Positions 8,917 through 15,728 of a DNA stretch of 51,803 nucleotides are shown in pieces. This stretch comes from Cyanobacteria bacterium FACHB-471 (GTDB taxonomy: Bacteria; Cyanobacteriota; Cyanobacteriia; Elainellales; Elainellaceae): positions 1 through 51,803 of the forward strand of contig JACJOC010000063.1 of assembly GCA_014695345.1 (NCBI GenBank), in the 5' to 3' direction. Every line of letters starts with the position of its first letter. Position 1 is the first letter of the stretch. The translations under genes and the position numbers were made by a program. The notes below the pieces were generated by a model, which searched no databases, was not told where the DNA came from, and saw nothing but the letters and a program-made list of their open reading frames with translations.

Positions 8917-9031
8917 AGTTCGTAAATAAAGCGGTCGTTGCCCAGTGGGCGACTGTCTGACTAGCTTCTTATACAAACGAACAAGATACAAACGAACGTA
9001 GACGCATGTTCATTTTAAGGAGAGTAAATTC

Positions 9032-9637
9032 ATGACTTATCAGACAGAAGGATGCCTCCGGGTCGGTCAATCTGCACCCGACTTCACTGCAACCGCTGTG
9101 GTCGATCAAGAATTCAAGACCATTAAGCTGTCTGACTATCGCGGCAAGTATGTCGTATTGTTTTTCTACCCACTCGACTTTACCTTTGTTTGCCCCACTG
9201 AAATCACTGCTTTTAGCGATCGCTTTGATGAGTTTAAGCAGATTGGCACCGAGGTATTGGGTGTTTCTGTTGACAGTGAGTTTTCTCACCTTGCCTGGAT
9301 TCAAACCGACCGCAAATCAGGTGGTGTAGGCGACCTCAACTATCCTCTGGTTTCTGATATCAAGAAAGAGATCAGCATCGCTTACAACGTATTGGAGCCC
9401 GAAGCAGGAGTCGCGCTACGTGGACTGTTCATCATCGACAAAGATGGTGTAATTCAGCACTCCACCATCAACAACCTCTCGTTTGGACGGAGTGTTGATG
9501 AGACGCTACGGACTCTGCAGGCGATTCAGTACGTACAATCTCACCCCGATGAAGTTTGCCCCGCTGGTTGGAAGCCTGGTGATGCAACCATGAATCCCGA
9601 CCCCGTTAAGTCCAAAAACTTCTTTGCAGCCGTATAA
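9032..9637 (+). CDS. 2-Cys peroxiredoxin (AhpC/TSA family)
   Basis: The 201-residue thiol peroxidase reduces hydrogen peroxide and organic peroxides, with thioredoxin or NTRC as likely reductant. The peroxidatic cysteine is C54 in the [14 protein letters not shown] signature and the resolving cysteine is C176 in [10 protein letters not shown], so both catalytic residues of a typical 2-Cys enzyme are present. The loop GGVG stands where over-oxidation-sensitive enzymes have GGLG, and the C-terminus (NFFAAV) lacks a YF motif, which fits a robust bacterial-type enzyme. A good ribosome site (AAGGAGAG) precedes the ATG. The gene stands alone, with its own promoter and palindrome upstream and a MITE-like repeat and strong bidirectional terminator downstream. 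Confidence 0.95.
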   Translation: MTYQTEGCLRVGQSAPDFTATAVVDQEFKTIKLSDYRGKYVVLFFYPLDFTFVCPTEITAFSDRFDEFKQIGTEVLGVSVDSEFSHLAWIQTDRKSGGVGDLNYPLVSDIKKEISIAYNVLEPEAGVALRGLFIIDKDGVIQHSTINNLSFGRSVDETLRTLQAIQYVQSHPDEVCPAGWKPGDATMNPDPVKSKNFFAAV

Positions 9638-9660
9638 CTGTATAGACGTTTTTAGGGTCA

Positions 9661-9758
9661 CTTACAGCCATTTTCAGATGGGTAAGCCCTAGCGTAGGGG
9701 CGGTTCGCGAACCGCCCTACAGAGGTTTGTGGTTTATACAAGTGGAAATTGCTGTAAG
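9661..9758. repeat. MITE-like element, copy 1
   Basis: A 98-bp element bounded by CTTACAGC and GCTGTAAG, with the terminal similarity extending imperfectly to about 25 bases. The centre forms a strong hairpin (GGGCGGTTCGCGAACCGCCC). A second copy lies at 15548-15646. No target-site duplication was seen and no coding capacity is present. Confidence 0.75.
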
Positions 9759-9761
9759 TTA

Positions 9762-9796
9762 AAAAAAATGGAAGAGCTTAGCTCTTCCATTTTTTT
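9762..9796. terminator. Bidirectional intrinsic terminator
   Basis: A 16-bp perfect stem (9762-9777 with 9781-9796) with a 3-base loop, flanked by A7 on one side and T7 on the other. It would terminate both the peroxiredoxin transcript and the convergent MntA/HepT transcript. Confidence 0.85.
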
Positions 9797-9815
9797 GATG
9801 TAAATAGTGAAACTT

Positions 9816-10292
9816 TCAATTGCTTAAGCCTCTAAGATCTTGCAAAAAACACTTCAAATCTCTGTCAAGCAGCGGTTTAAGCTGCTGTGCCTTAGTTAAA
9901 TTGCTCTGAAGCTGAGCAAAATCAATTGGAACGCCATAGGCATGACGAAAAAAATGTCGAAACGCTCTCAAAGCATTCAGCAAGGCGTAGCTCTCCGTTG
10001 AGATAGCCGCAGGGCGAACTCCCTCCACCGCTTGTGTCATTCGCAGTAACAGCAGGCTATGCCATCGCGCTGTGTCTGAAACGTTGTTTTCAAAATAAGT
10101 TGCAACGATCTTGAGTAACTCTTCGATCGCGCCATAGAAGTTGTGAAGCTGATAGGCAACGCTCTCTAAGCGCTCAGGGTAATCAGGCTTAAGCGCCTCC
10201 GCCCGCTGCTCTAACATTGCAAATACTCGCTCAATAGCTTGCTGTTGAGCTGTAATATCCGCCGTGAAAACTGCTAAGTTTCTCGCCTCCAT
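9816..10292 (-). CDS. hepT: HepT-family ribonuclease toxin
   Basis: The product of about 158 residues is an all-helical HepT-like protein, the RNase toxin of the MntA/HepT system. The HEPN signature RX4HXY is intact in the segment RHFFRHAY: Arg and His would form the RNase site, and the Tyr is the residue that in studied systems is modified by AMP transfer from MntA. The frame is open up to 10331, but the ATG at 10292 (MEARNLAV) is preferred because it overlaps the end of the antitoxin gene by 19 bases, as expected for translational coupling. It converges on the peroxiredoxin gene across a shared terminator. Confidence 0.8.
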   Translation of the reverse strand: MEARNLAVFTADITAQQQAIERVFAMLEQRAEALKPDYPERLESVAYQLHNFYGAIEELLKIVATYFENNVSDTARWHSLLLLRMTQAVEGVRPAAISTESYALLNALRAFRHFFRHAYGVPIDFAQLQSNLTKAQQLKPLLDRDLKCFLQDLRGLSN

Positions 10293-10627
10293 ACCATTCC
10301 CTGCTGACGAATACGATGGGCAAAATGGCATTTGGATAAGTCTACCAAATCTATGTCGCGCTCCAATGTTTCAGACAGTGCAGCCATTGCAACAAAGAAA
10401 TCTTCTGGGTTGAACTGCTCTACTGCAACATCTACATCAGAGTTATCGGTGAACCGATAGGGACGAGTTACTGAACCAAACAGATAAGCCTCATTGATTC
10501 CATATTGCTCTCCCTCCGTTTCTAACCAGTGGATTGCCTGTTCTATTGTTGCAAGTCGCTGTGCCTCGTTGTCTTCTCGACGACGAGCTAAAGCTGCATC
10601 CAGTAAATTTGTCTCAAAGGGAACCAT
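10274..10627 (-). CDS. mntA: MntA-type minimal nucleotidyltransferase antitoxin
   Basis: The 117-residue protein belongs to the minimal nucleotidyltransferase family. The nucleotide/metal site is visible as GSVTRPYRFTDNSDVDVAV at about residues 50-68: a GS pair and two Asp in DVD, spaced one residue longer than the most common form. A third acidic position is likely in RDIDLVDL near residue 92. In characterised systems it neutralises HepT by adding AMP groups to the Tyr of RX4HXY. The gene precedes and overlaps hepT, the usual order, and starts at an ATG close after the DUF218 gene stop on the same strand (7 bases from 10627 to 10635). Confidence 0.8.
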   Translation of the reverse strand: MVPFETNLLDAALARRREDNEAQRLATIEQAIHWLETEGEQYGINEAYLFGSVTRPYRFTDNSDVDVAVEQFNPEDFFVAMAALSETLERDIDLVDLSKCHFAHRIRQQGMVWRRET

Positions 10628-10634
10628 AGTTCCT

Positions 10635-11639
10635 CTACTCTATCTTGGGGAGCTGGCATTTTCGCCGTTCTATATCTTGCAATGTTTTTGCAGGAAGCTG
10701 TTTCAAATTACTGGACTGTTGGTTAAAGCGACCCAGCAGTGCGTAGCTCAATAGTCCTGGATATTCTCGCAATGCCAGTAGGGAACGTTCCGCCGAACTC
10801 ATCGCAGCAGGAAGTGGTGTAGTGTGAGGTGTGACGCTGAAGCCCATGCCTCTAAAGGTAAGGAGCGATCGCAACATGTGAGGCGGGTCAGTCACTAAGA
10901 TGATGTGTTCAACCCCTTGTGGACCTAAAATTGCTGCGGTTAAAACGGCTTCATCATAAGTTGTCATAACACAGTTAGTGCCGCTGAGAATCTGTGTAGG
11001 GATTTGCCTTTGCTGCAACAGTTCTGCTGTGTGGATGAAATTCTCTTGCGAAGTGACGAAGATTTGTGAGGCTCGCTGGTCTTGCCAAAGCTGTGCGGCG
11101 GCTTCATAGCGCTGTCCATTGGCGGTTTCACCCCGACCTAAGACAACGATCGCATCAGCCAATGCACCAGAGTCAGATGGAACAAACCAAGTCAAACTGG
11201 CTGTAGTTAAAGAAGACAACGTTGGTGAAATGAGAAATAGGTAGGCTAGAAGCGCGATCGCAGCAATTCGACTGAGCCAAACTTGCCAATTTAACGGATG
11301 TCCCCACAGGATAGCTGCGACATGCTTCGTAACCTGAGCAGGGTATCGAGGAAAGTCGATCAATAGTGGAAAAACAATGGTCAGTACCAGTGGCGCAATA
11401 ACCCAGGAAGGGCGAGTGAGCCAATTAAATAATGGCCAACTGATGAGATGAGTCCAAAAATGAGTAACTTCTGCTTTAGCAAACCACTTTTGAGCCGCGT
11501 AGACCAAAATTAGGGTTAACGCACCAAAGCTTAAAAAGCTGGAAATTGAACGCCGAGTACGGTTCTGAGGCTGAGCAACTGGATTTTCAGCACGAGTCAG
11601 GCGATGCTGATTGGCGATCGCACCCTTTTTCTTATTCAT
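10635..11639 (-). CDS. DUF218 / YdcF-SanA-like membrane protein
   Basis: The 334-residue protein has an N-terminal membrane region with about three to four helices (residues 30-155) and a C-terminal DUF218 domain starting at ADAIVVLGRGETANG. It continues through VMTTYDEA and HIILVTDPPHMLRS, which are typical of YdcF/SanA-like proteins. Relatives are linked to envelope barrier function and vancomycin sensitivity, but their chemistry is unsettled. The domain is predicted to sit on the outer side or within the membrane-adjacent space. It lies directly upstream of mntA/hepT on the same strand, so all three may be cotranscribed, although no functional link is obvious. Confidence 0.8.
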   Translation of the reverse strand: MNKKKGAIANQHRLTRAENPVAQPQNRTRRSISSFLSFGALTLILVYAAQKWFAKAEVTHFWTHLISWPLFNWLTRPSWVIAPLVLTIVFPLLIDFPRYPAQVTKHVAAILWGHPLNWQVWLSRIAAIALLAYLFLISPTLSSLTTASLTWFVPSDSGALADAIVVLGRGETANGQRYEAAAQLWQDQRASQIFVTSQENFIHTAELLQQRQIPTQILSGTNCVMTTYDEAVLTAAILGPQGVEHIILVTDPPHMLRSLLTFRGMGFSVTPHTTPLPAAMSSAERSLLALREYPGLLSYALLGRFNQQSSNLKQLPAKTLQDIERRKCQLPKIE

Positions 11640-11887
11640 AGTGGTAGCCGGATCGAAGTGGGTAGATGTCAGTCAAGCAGCCGCAGTAGAAAACGGTTGC
11701 AGCAGGCAGATCGATTCCGTTCGCACCCCTAAAGATTTCCGTTGCATATCTTAATCAAATTGGTGAAGAGATGCGATCGCCTCAGTTCGGCTTCATCAAA
11801 AATTCGTAGAAGGGGCTTAAGGGAGAGCTTCCTCTAGCCGTTCTGGGAGCTTAGCAAAAGTTCAAGAATTTAAGCGTTTTGGCCGAT

Positions 11888-11961
11888 GTAGACGAACGGT
11901 CGTCTACTAAATAGTTTAGGAACTTACGCCTTTTGGCCGATGTAGACGACCGTTCGTCTAC
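11888..11961. repeat. Two 20-bp palindromes with mirror-image loops
   Basis: At 11888-11907 and 11942-11961 the stem GTAGACGA/TCGTCTAC recurs exactly. The loop is ACGG in the first copy and CCGT in the second, which are reverse complements, so each core is the inverse of the other. Both are preceded by TTTTGGCCGAT and followed by TAAA, so the flanks are in direct orientation, 54 bases apart. Confidence 0.75.
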
Positions 11962-12185
11962 TAAAGAAGAGATGGAATCATTCATTTTCATTACTTAATT
12001 GGAAATTAGATCTCTTCCAGATATCGACTTCACATCTTTAGCTAACAAAATCTTGAAAACCGCATTTCAAGGGCGTTTTGACGCAAATAAGCTTTGGCTT
12101 AAAACTTTAATTCAAAGCCGAAAACCACAAAACTGAAGGTCTATTTGGAAAACCTAAAATTTTTGGAAAAAACTGTTTGCTTGTA

Positions 12186-12213
12186 TTGCAATCGTGTTGC
12201 TTAGTGTTATCTT
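12186..12213 (+). promoter_or_regulatory. Possible promoter of the 12281 gene
   Basis: TTGCAA (12186-12191) and TATCTT (12208-12213) with a 16-base spacer, about 70 bases before the ATG. Confidence 0.35.
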
Positions 12214-12280
12214 AGATCGCATGGCGTGTCTACCTACTTACGGTCATGGGTTTGTCAAGTAAAGTACTTAATTTTTAACC

Positions 12281-12688
12281 ATGGAAGACACGTTTTACAG
12301 GTTGGCTTGCCGCATCAAGTCCAGCGGAGCGATCGCTAGAAGCGCTGATTACCATGATTTACAGACGATTCAAAGTCAGGTAACGGCACTGAATACCGAA
12401 CGGGGCGAGACTTGCGAATATTTTGTTGAGAGTGTGAAGCTGAATGCTTTGTTGCCCTGGGAAGTCCTGAGTTTGGCAGAACAAAACTTAATTACGCTGG
12501 ATCAGCTAGAACGCTATTCAAGCAAGAGCGATGATTACCGATATGTCAACACGATCAAGGAGTTGATTCAAAAGAAGCAGAGTAGAGTTCAGTTGGTACA
12601 GCCACAGCACAACTCTTTGTCAGGAGTTGCGCATTTACCTTTGGAAAAGAGGGTTTCAGTCTCCTTTGCGAGCGCAGAAACGGCCTGA
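12281..12688 (+). CDS. Hypothetical protein, 135 residues
   Basis: The family is not recognised. The protein looks helical and soluble, with a tidy core (about residues 45-98) containing EYFVESVKLNALLPWEVLSLAEQ and a tyrosine-rich segment YRYVNTIKEL. A disordered-looking tail of about 30 residues follows. There are no cysteines beyond two near the start and middle, no membrane segment and no signal peptide. It has its own likely promoter and stands between two non-coding zones. The codon pattern looks coding and includes a HIP1 site, so I think it is real, but function cannot be inferred. Confidence 0.55.
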   Translation: MEDTFYRLACRIKSSGAIARSADYHDLQTIQSQVTALNTERGETCEYFVESVKLNALLPWEVLSLAEQNLITLDQLERYSSKSDDYRYVNTIKELIQKKQSRVQLVQPQHNSLSGVAHLPLEKRVSVSFASAETA

Positions 12689-12783
12689 ATCCTATTCAGT
12701 TGGATAGGTCACTTTTGCGATAGGTCTGTGCTGTTTAAGCCTATGACTTCAAAAGTTCAGCTAGCGTTAATCTGGGGAATAAC

Positions 12784-13166
12784 TCAAGCTTTCACCCCAC
12801 CTGCAAAGTAGTTGGGATCAAAGTGATTCAAGTTCTTTTCCCCAGATACCATTATCTGATTTGCGGCTCCTTGAAAAATACTCACGGAACAATCATTAGG
12901 AAATTTGAATTGATTGGCGGAATGCAGATAGGTAATGTTAGGGCGCGATCGCACCCACCTCACTGCTTCGCTATCTAAAAACAGCAGGATTTCGGTGTGT
13001 CAATAAAATTCTGCATTCTGCTCAACCACAAAAGAGTTGACGGACACAATACAGGAGGGACGAAACTCACTGTACTCAAACAGCAAGTTAATTTTGTTGA
13101 GTCCAAATGTGTAAGTTCCCTTTAAAAGAGACAAGTCGTTTTCTCAAATTGTTCTAGGGAATTCAT
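12784..13166 (-). pseudogene. Broken hypothetical gene (frameshift plus stop)
   Basis: Reading the minus strand, an ATG at 13166 starts MNSLEQFEKTTC. After a frame change near the T-run at about 13125, the frame continues as protein-like sequence (KGTYTFGLNKINLLFEYSEF, then VSVNSFVVEQNAEFY). A single TGA follows, then HTEILLFLDSEAVRWVRSRP, then GEKNLNHFDPNYFAGGVKA to the TGA at 12784-12786. The total of about 127 codons with one shift and one stop marks a decayed gene. I do not recognise the family. Confidence 0.5.
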
Positions 13167-13230
13167 GCGTAGGCGGCAATGTTGGCAGGGGCTGCCGACT
13201 GCGTGAACGGGAACAAGCACAACCTGTCTC

Positions 13231-13428
13231 TAGAAGTTGCTGGAGCCAGTTCAAACCCTACTCAGCCAGCAGTTAAAACTAGCTGAGTAATACTTGGCAC
13301 TACTCAAGTTAACTCAAATACTGCTTGAGCAGATTCTGAGACTAGTCGAGCAGTGTTTGAAACTGGTTGAGCAATGTTTAAGACTAGTCGAGTAGTATTT
13401 GAGACTAGTTAAGCAGTGTTCGAGACTA
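13231..13428 (+). repeat. Degenerate 21-bp tandem repeat array, left part
   Basis: About nine units of 21 bp lie here, the clearest between 13337 and 13428, with consensus near GAGACTAGTCGAGCAGTGTTT. Unit length equals seven codons. In the frame beginning AAG at 13234 the units read as leucine-rich heptads (RLVEQCL, KLVEQCL, RLVKQCS), but stop codons occur at the Gln position in some units. The array resumes beyond the IS5 element at 14370. Confidence 0.7.
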
Positions 13429-13443
13429 GGGTCTGTTTTAAAA

Positions 13444-13845
13444 CTATAACCACATCATGATAGAGGCTAGAGTCAGCATGGCAAGGTAGTTTTCAGCCTT
13501 CTTCTCATAACGAGTAGCGATGCGGCGGTATTGCTTGAGGCGATTGAAACACCGCTCAACCCGGTTCCTCTGGCGGTATAGAGACTTGTCAAACTTACCT
13601 CGGTGCCGCTCATTGTCTTTACGAGGAATGGTGAGCCGAATTCCTCGATGGCGCAAATAGCGACGAATCTTACGACTGCTATAGCCTTTGTCGCCACTAA
13701 CACGCTGAGGACGAAGCCGAGGTCGTCCAGAACCTGCACGTTTGACAGCTCCTTGCTCCATGAGTTGTTCAAACACAACTGCCTCATGACGTTCACCAAC
13801 CGTCACCACAAAAGTAATGGGTTGCCCATTCCCATCGCAACGCAA
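13444..13845 (-). CDS. IS5-family transposase, second frame (C-terminal part)
   Basis: This frame carries the C-terminal catalytic half: SGDKGYSSRKIRRYL contains the second catalytic Asp, and RNRVERCFNRLKQYRRIATRYEK contains the catalytic Glu in the usual Y-(2)-R-(3)-E type signature. The frame is open further upstream to about 13947, reading ALGRSQGGFSTKIHLRCDG, which belongs to the same protein. It is expected to be made only as a fusion with the first frame by a -1 ribosomal shift, not from the internal ATG. Confidence 0.85.
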   Translation of the reverse strand: MRCDGNGQPITFVVTVGERHEAVVFEQLMEQGAVKRAGSGRPRLRPQRVSGDKGYSSRKIRRYLRHRGIRLTIPRKDNERHRGKFDKSLYRQRNRVERCFNRLKQYRRIATRYEKKAENYLAMLTLASIMMWL

Positions 13846-13880
13846 ATGAATTTTGGTGCTGAATCCCCCTTGAGAGCGTC

Positions 13881-14303
13881 CTAATGCCTCTCGTTGTTGA
13901 ACTTGCTCTCTTGCAGATACCGCACTTTCTGGATTGAGGTCCCCCTTTTAGCCCCTGCTGCATGTTGATGAGCACGGATAACGCTACCATCGACAAAATG
14001 GATGTCCCAATTTAGGTTGCCTTCGTGATCCGCTTGTTGTTGCAATTGCGCTAAGATTCGTGCCCATAGCCCAGTTCTACGCCAACGGTAAAAGCGTCCG
14101 CAGACGGTTTGCCACGACCCATAGCGTTCTGGTAAATCTCGCCACGGCGCGCCCGTTCGCAAAAGCCACAAGATGCCATTGATCGTTGTGCTATGATCTT
14201 GGCTGGGTCGCCCTACGATTGGCTTTTGTGCAGGCAACAGAGGCTTCAGTTTTTCCCATTGAGCATTGGTTAAGTCACCACGACGATGGGGGGGGAGAAT
14301 CAT
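13881..14303 (-). CDS. IS5-family transposase, first frame (N-terminal part)
   Basis: The 140-residue product starts MILPPHRRGDLTNAQWEKLKPLLP and contains RTGAPWRDLPERYGSWQTV and FVDGSVIRAHQHAAGAKRG, the standard N-terminal region of IS5/IS427 transposases, with the first catalytic Asp in VDGS. At 13941-13949 the minus strand reads AAAAGGGGG. A -1 slip there joins this frame to the second one, giving the expected AGAKRG-GDLNPES junction. The element therefore looks intact and potentially active rather than broken. Confidence 0.85.
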   Translation of the reverse strand: MILPPHRRGDLTNAQWEKLKPLLPAQKPIVGRPSQDHSTTINGILWLLRTGAPWRDLPERYGSWQTVCGRFYRWRRTGLWARILAQLQQQADHEGNLNWDIHFVDGSVIRAHQHAAGAKRGTSIQKVRYLQESKFNNERH

Positions 14304-14369
14304 GCTCAGACTCTGAACGCGCCATTTCTAGCCTACCTAATGGAGCTTAAGGGGTTTTAAAACACGCCC

Positions 14370-14443
14370 TAGTCAAGCAGTATTTAGAATGAGTCAAGCA
14401 AGGTTTGGAGCGGCTTGGCTAGTGTTTGGGAAAGTTGCGAGTG
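14370..14443 (+). repeat. Degenerate 21-bp tandem repeat array, right part
   Basis: Directly after the IS5 element the 21-bp repeat continues in register for about three more, increasingly diverged units (AGTCAAGCAGTATTT, then GAGTCAAGCAAGGTTT, then a weak copy). Confidence 0.6.
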
Positions 14444-14523
14444 ACGAAAATATTTCTTGAGTATCTGGGCTATGCCGACAGAATATTTGAGCATGGGGTC
14501 AGCCGTTAAATAAGGAAATCAGC

Positions 14524-15486
14524 ATGGCAAGATTGCTTGGTACCTCAGGAATCGAAATTACCCCAATCATCGTGGGTACCTGGCAGGCAGGCAAGAGCGG
14601 TTGGGTTGGCATTGAAGATGCAGAAGTGATTCAAGCTTTGAGAGCAGCTTTTGATGCAGGAATTACGACGTTTGACACTGCAGAGGTGTATGGCAAGGGC
14701 TACTCTGAGCAAATTGTGGGACAGGCGCTTGCAGAAGTGCGCGATCGCGCCGTAATCGCAACTAAAGTCTTTGCAAATCATTTGAAATATCAGCAGGTGT
14801 TTGATGCTTGTGAAGGCTCGTTAAAAAATCTGAAGACAGACTACATTGACCTGTACCAAATTCACTGGCCCGCAGGAGCCTTTAACAGCGAAATCGTCCC
14901 GATTGAGGAAACGATGCAAGCGCTGAATGACTTGAAACAGCAGGGCAAAATTCGGGCGATCGGGGTGTCAAACTTCTCTTGCGCTCAATTAGCCGAAGCT
15001 GCCCAGTACGGTAGAATCGACAGCCTTCAGCCCCCTTACAATCTGTTTTGGCGCGGCATTGAGCAAGATGCGATGCCCTGCTGTGTGGAGAATAATATTT
15101 CTATCCTTGCCTACTCACCTCTGGCACAGGGTTTGCTGACAGGTAAGTTTGGTGCAGATCACCAGTTTGAAGAGGGCGATATTCGCAATAAAAATAAGCT
15201 GTTTCAGGGGGAGCATTACCAGCGGGCACAGCAGGCATTAGCAAAACTGCGTCCCATTGCCGATCGCAACCAGTGCAGTATGGCTCAGTTGGCTCTCGCC
15301 TGGACGATCGCCCAACCTCAAGTGAATGCGATCGCTGGGGCACGCAATTCTGACCAAGCTGTGCAAAATGCAAAAGCGGCTGAGATTCAGCTTTCAGAAA
15401 GTGACCTGGCAGAAATTGATGCGATCGGTCGCACTGTTACCGACCACCTGGACGATAACCCTGTCATGTGGAATTTTGCGGCTTGA
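14524..15486 (+). CDS. Aldo/keto reductase
   Basis: The 320-residue protein is an NAD(P)H-dependent oxidoreductase of the AKR superfamily with a (beta/alpha)8 barrel. The full catalytic tetrad can be placed: D51 and Y56 in FDTAEVYG, K81 in IATKVF, and H114 in YQIHWP. The usual GVSNFS segment follows at about 146, and the C-terminal IAGARNSDQAVQNAKA matches the cofactor-binding loop of general-stress-type members. The substrate cannot be told from sequence. An AAGGA ribosome site precedes the ATG. It lies alone between the IS5-hit repeat region and the second MITE copy. Confidence 0.93.
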   Translation: MARLLGTSGIEITPIIVGTWQAGKSGWVGIEDAEVIQALRAAFDAGITTFDTAEVYGKGYSEQIVGQALAEVRDRAVIATKVFANHLKYQQVFDACEGSLKNLKTDYIDLYQIHWPAGAFNSEIVPIEETMQALNDLKQQGKIRAIGVSNFSCAQLAEAAQYGRIDSLQPPYNLFWRGIEQDAMPCCVENNISILAYSPLAQGLLTGKFGADHQFEEGDIRNKNKLFQGEHYQRAQQALAKLRPIADRNQCSMAQLALAWTIAQPQVNAIAGARNSDQAVQNAKAAEIQLSESDLAEIDAIGRTVTDHLDDNPVMWNFAA

Positions 15487-15547
15487 GCTTACGCACAAAG
15501 CTACGCACTGCCCTGTCGAGCAAGGGGCTTAAGCCTAATGATATTGA

Positions 15548-15646
15548 CTTACAGCCCCTTTCAGATGGGTAATAAGTAGCGTAGGGGCGTTTCGCGAAAC
15601 GCCTCTACAGGGATTCGTAATTTATACAAGTGGAAATTGCTGTAAG
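15548..15646. repeat. MITE-like element, copy 2
   Basis: A 99-bp copy of the element at 9661-9758, with the same CTTACAGC/GCTGTAAG ends and a central hairpin. Relative to copy 1, the stem bears paired changes (G to T on one arm and C to A on the other) that keep the pairing. Confidence 0.75.
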
Positions 15647-15728
15647 CCCTGAACTCAACCTCTTGTTCTACCTCAAGTCCTAGTTTTTCCTAGTTCCTAA
15701 ACTCCAGCTTGGGAACGAACAAATTCCA

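Larger units (their letters stand above)
8577..9031. other. Intergenic region between divergent debranching and peroxiredoxin genes
   Basis: Besides the peroxiredoxin promoter and its palindrome (listed separately), the stretch shows no gene-like content. The part 8577-8705 may encode an N-terminal extension of the debranching enzyme if an upstream start is used. Confidence 0.5.
11640..12280. other. Long intergenic region with paired palindromes and a promoter
   Basis: It holds two related 20-bp palindromes (listed separately), a likely promoter for the next gene and no gene-like frame. Base composition is AT-rich towards 12000-12200. Confidence 0.6.
13429..14369 (-). mobile_element. IS5-family insertion sequence (IS427-like), 941 bp
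   Basis: The ends GGGTCTGTTTTAAAAC (left) and, read inward on the other strand, GGGCGTGTTTTAAAAC (right) match at 14 of 16 positions. A TA dinucleotide flanks both ends, consistent with the short TA duplication of this group. The element carries one transposase in two overlapping frames on the minus strand. Removing it and one TA restores GACTAGTCAAGCAG, a normal unit of the surrounding 21-bp array, which defines the empty site. Confidence 0.88.

Noticed and set aside
13231-14443. CRISPR array
   Set aside because: The 21-bp units are directly adjacent with no spacers and drift gradually, so it is a tandem array.
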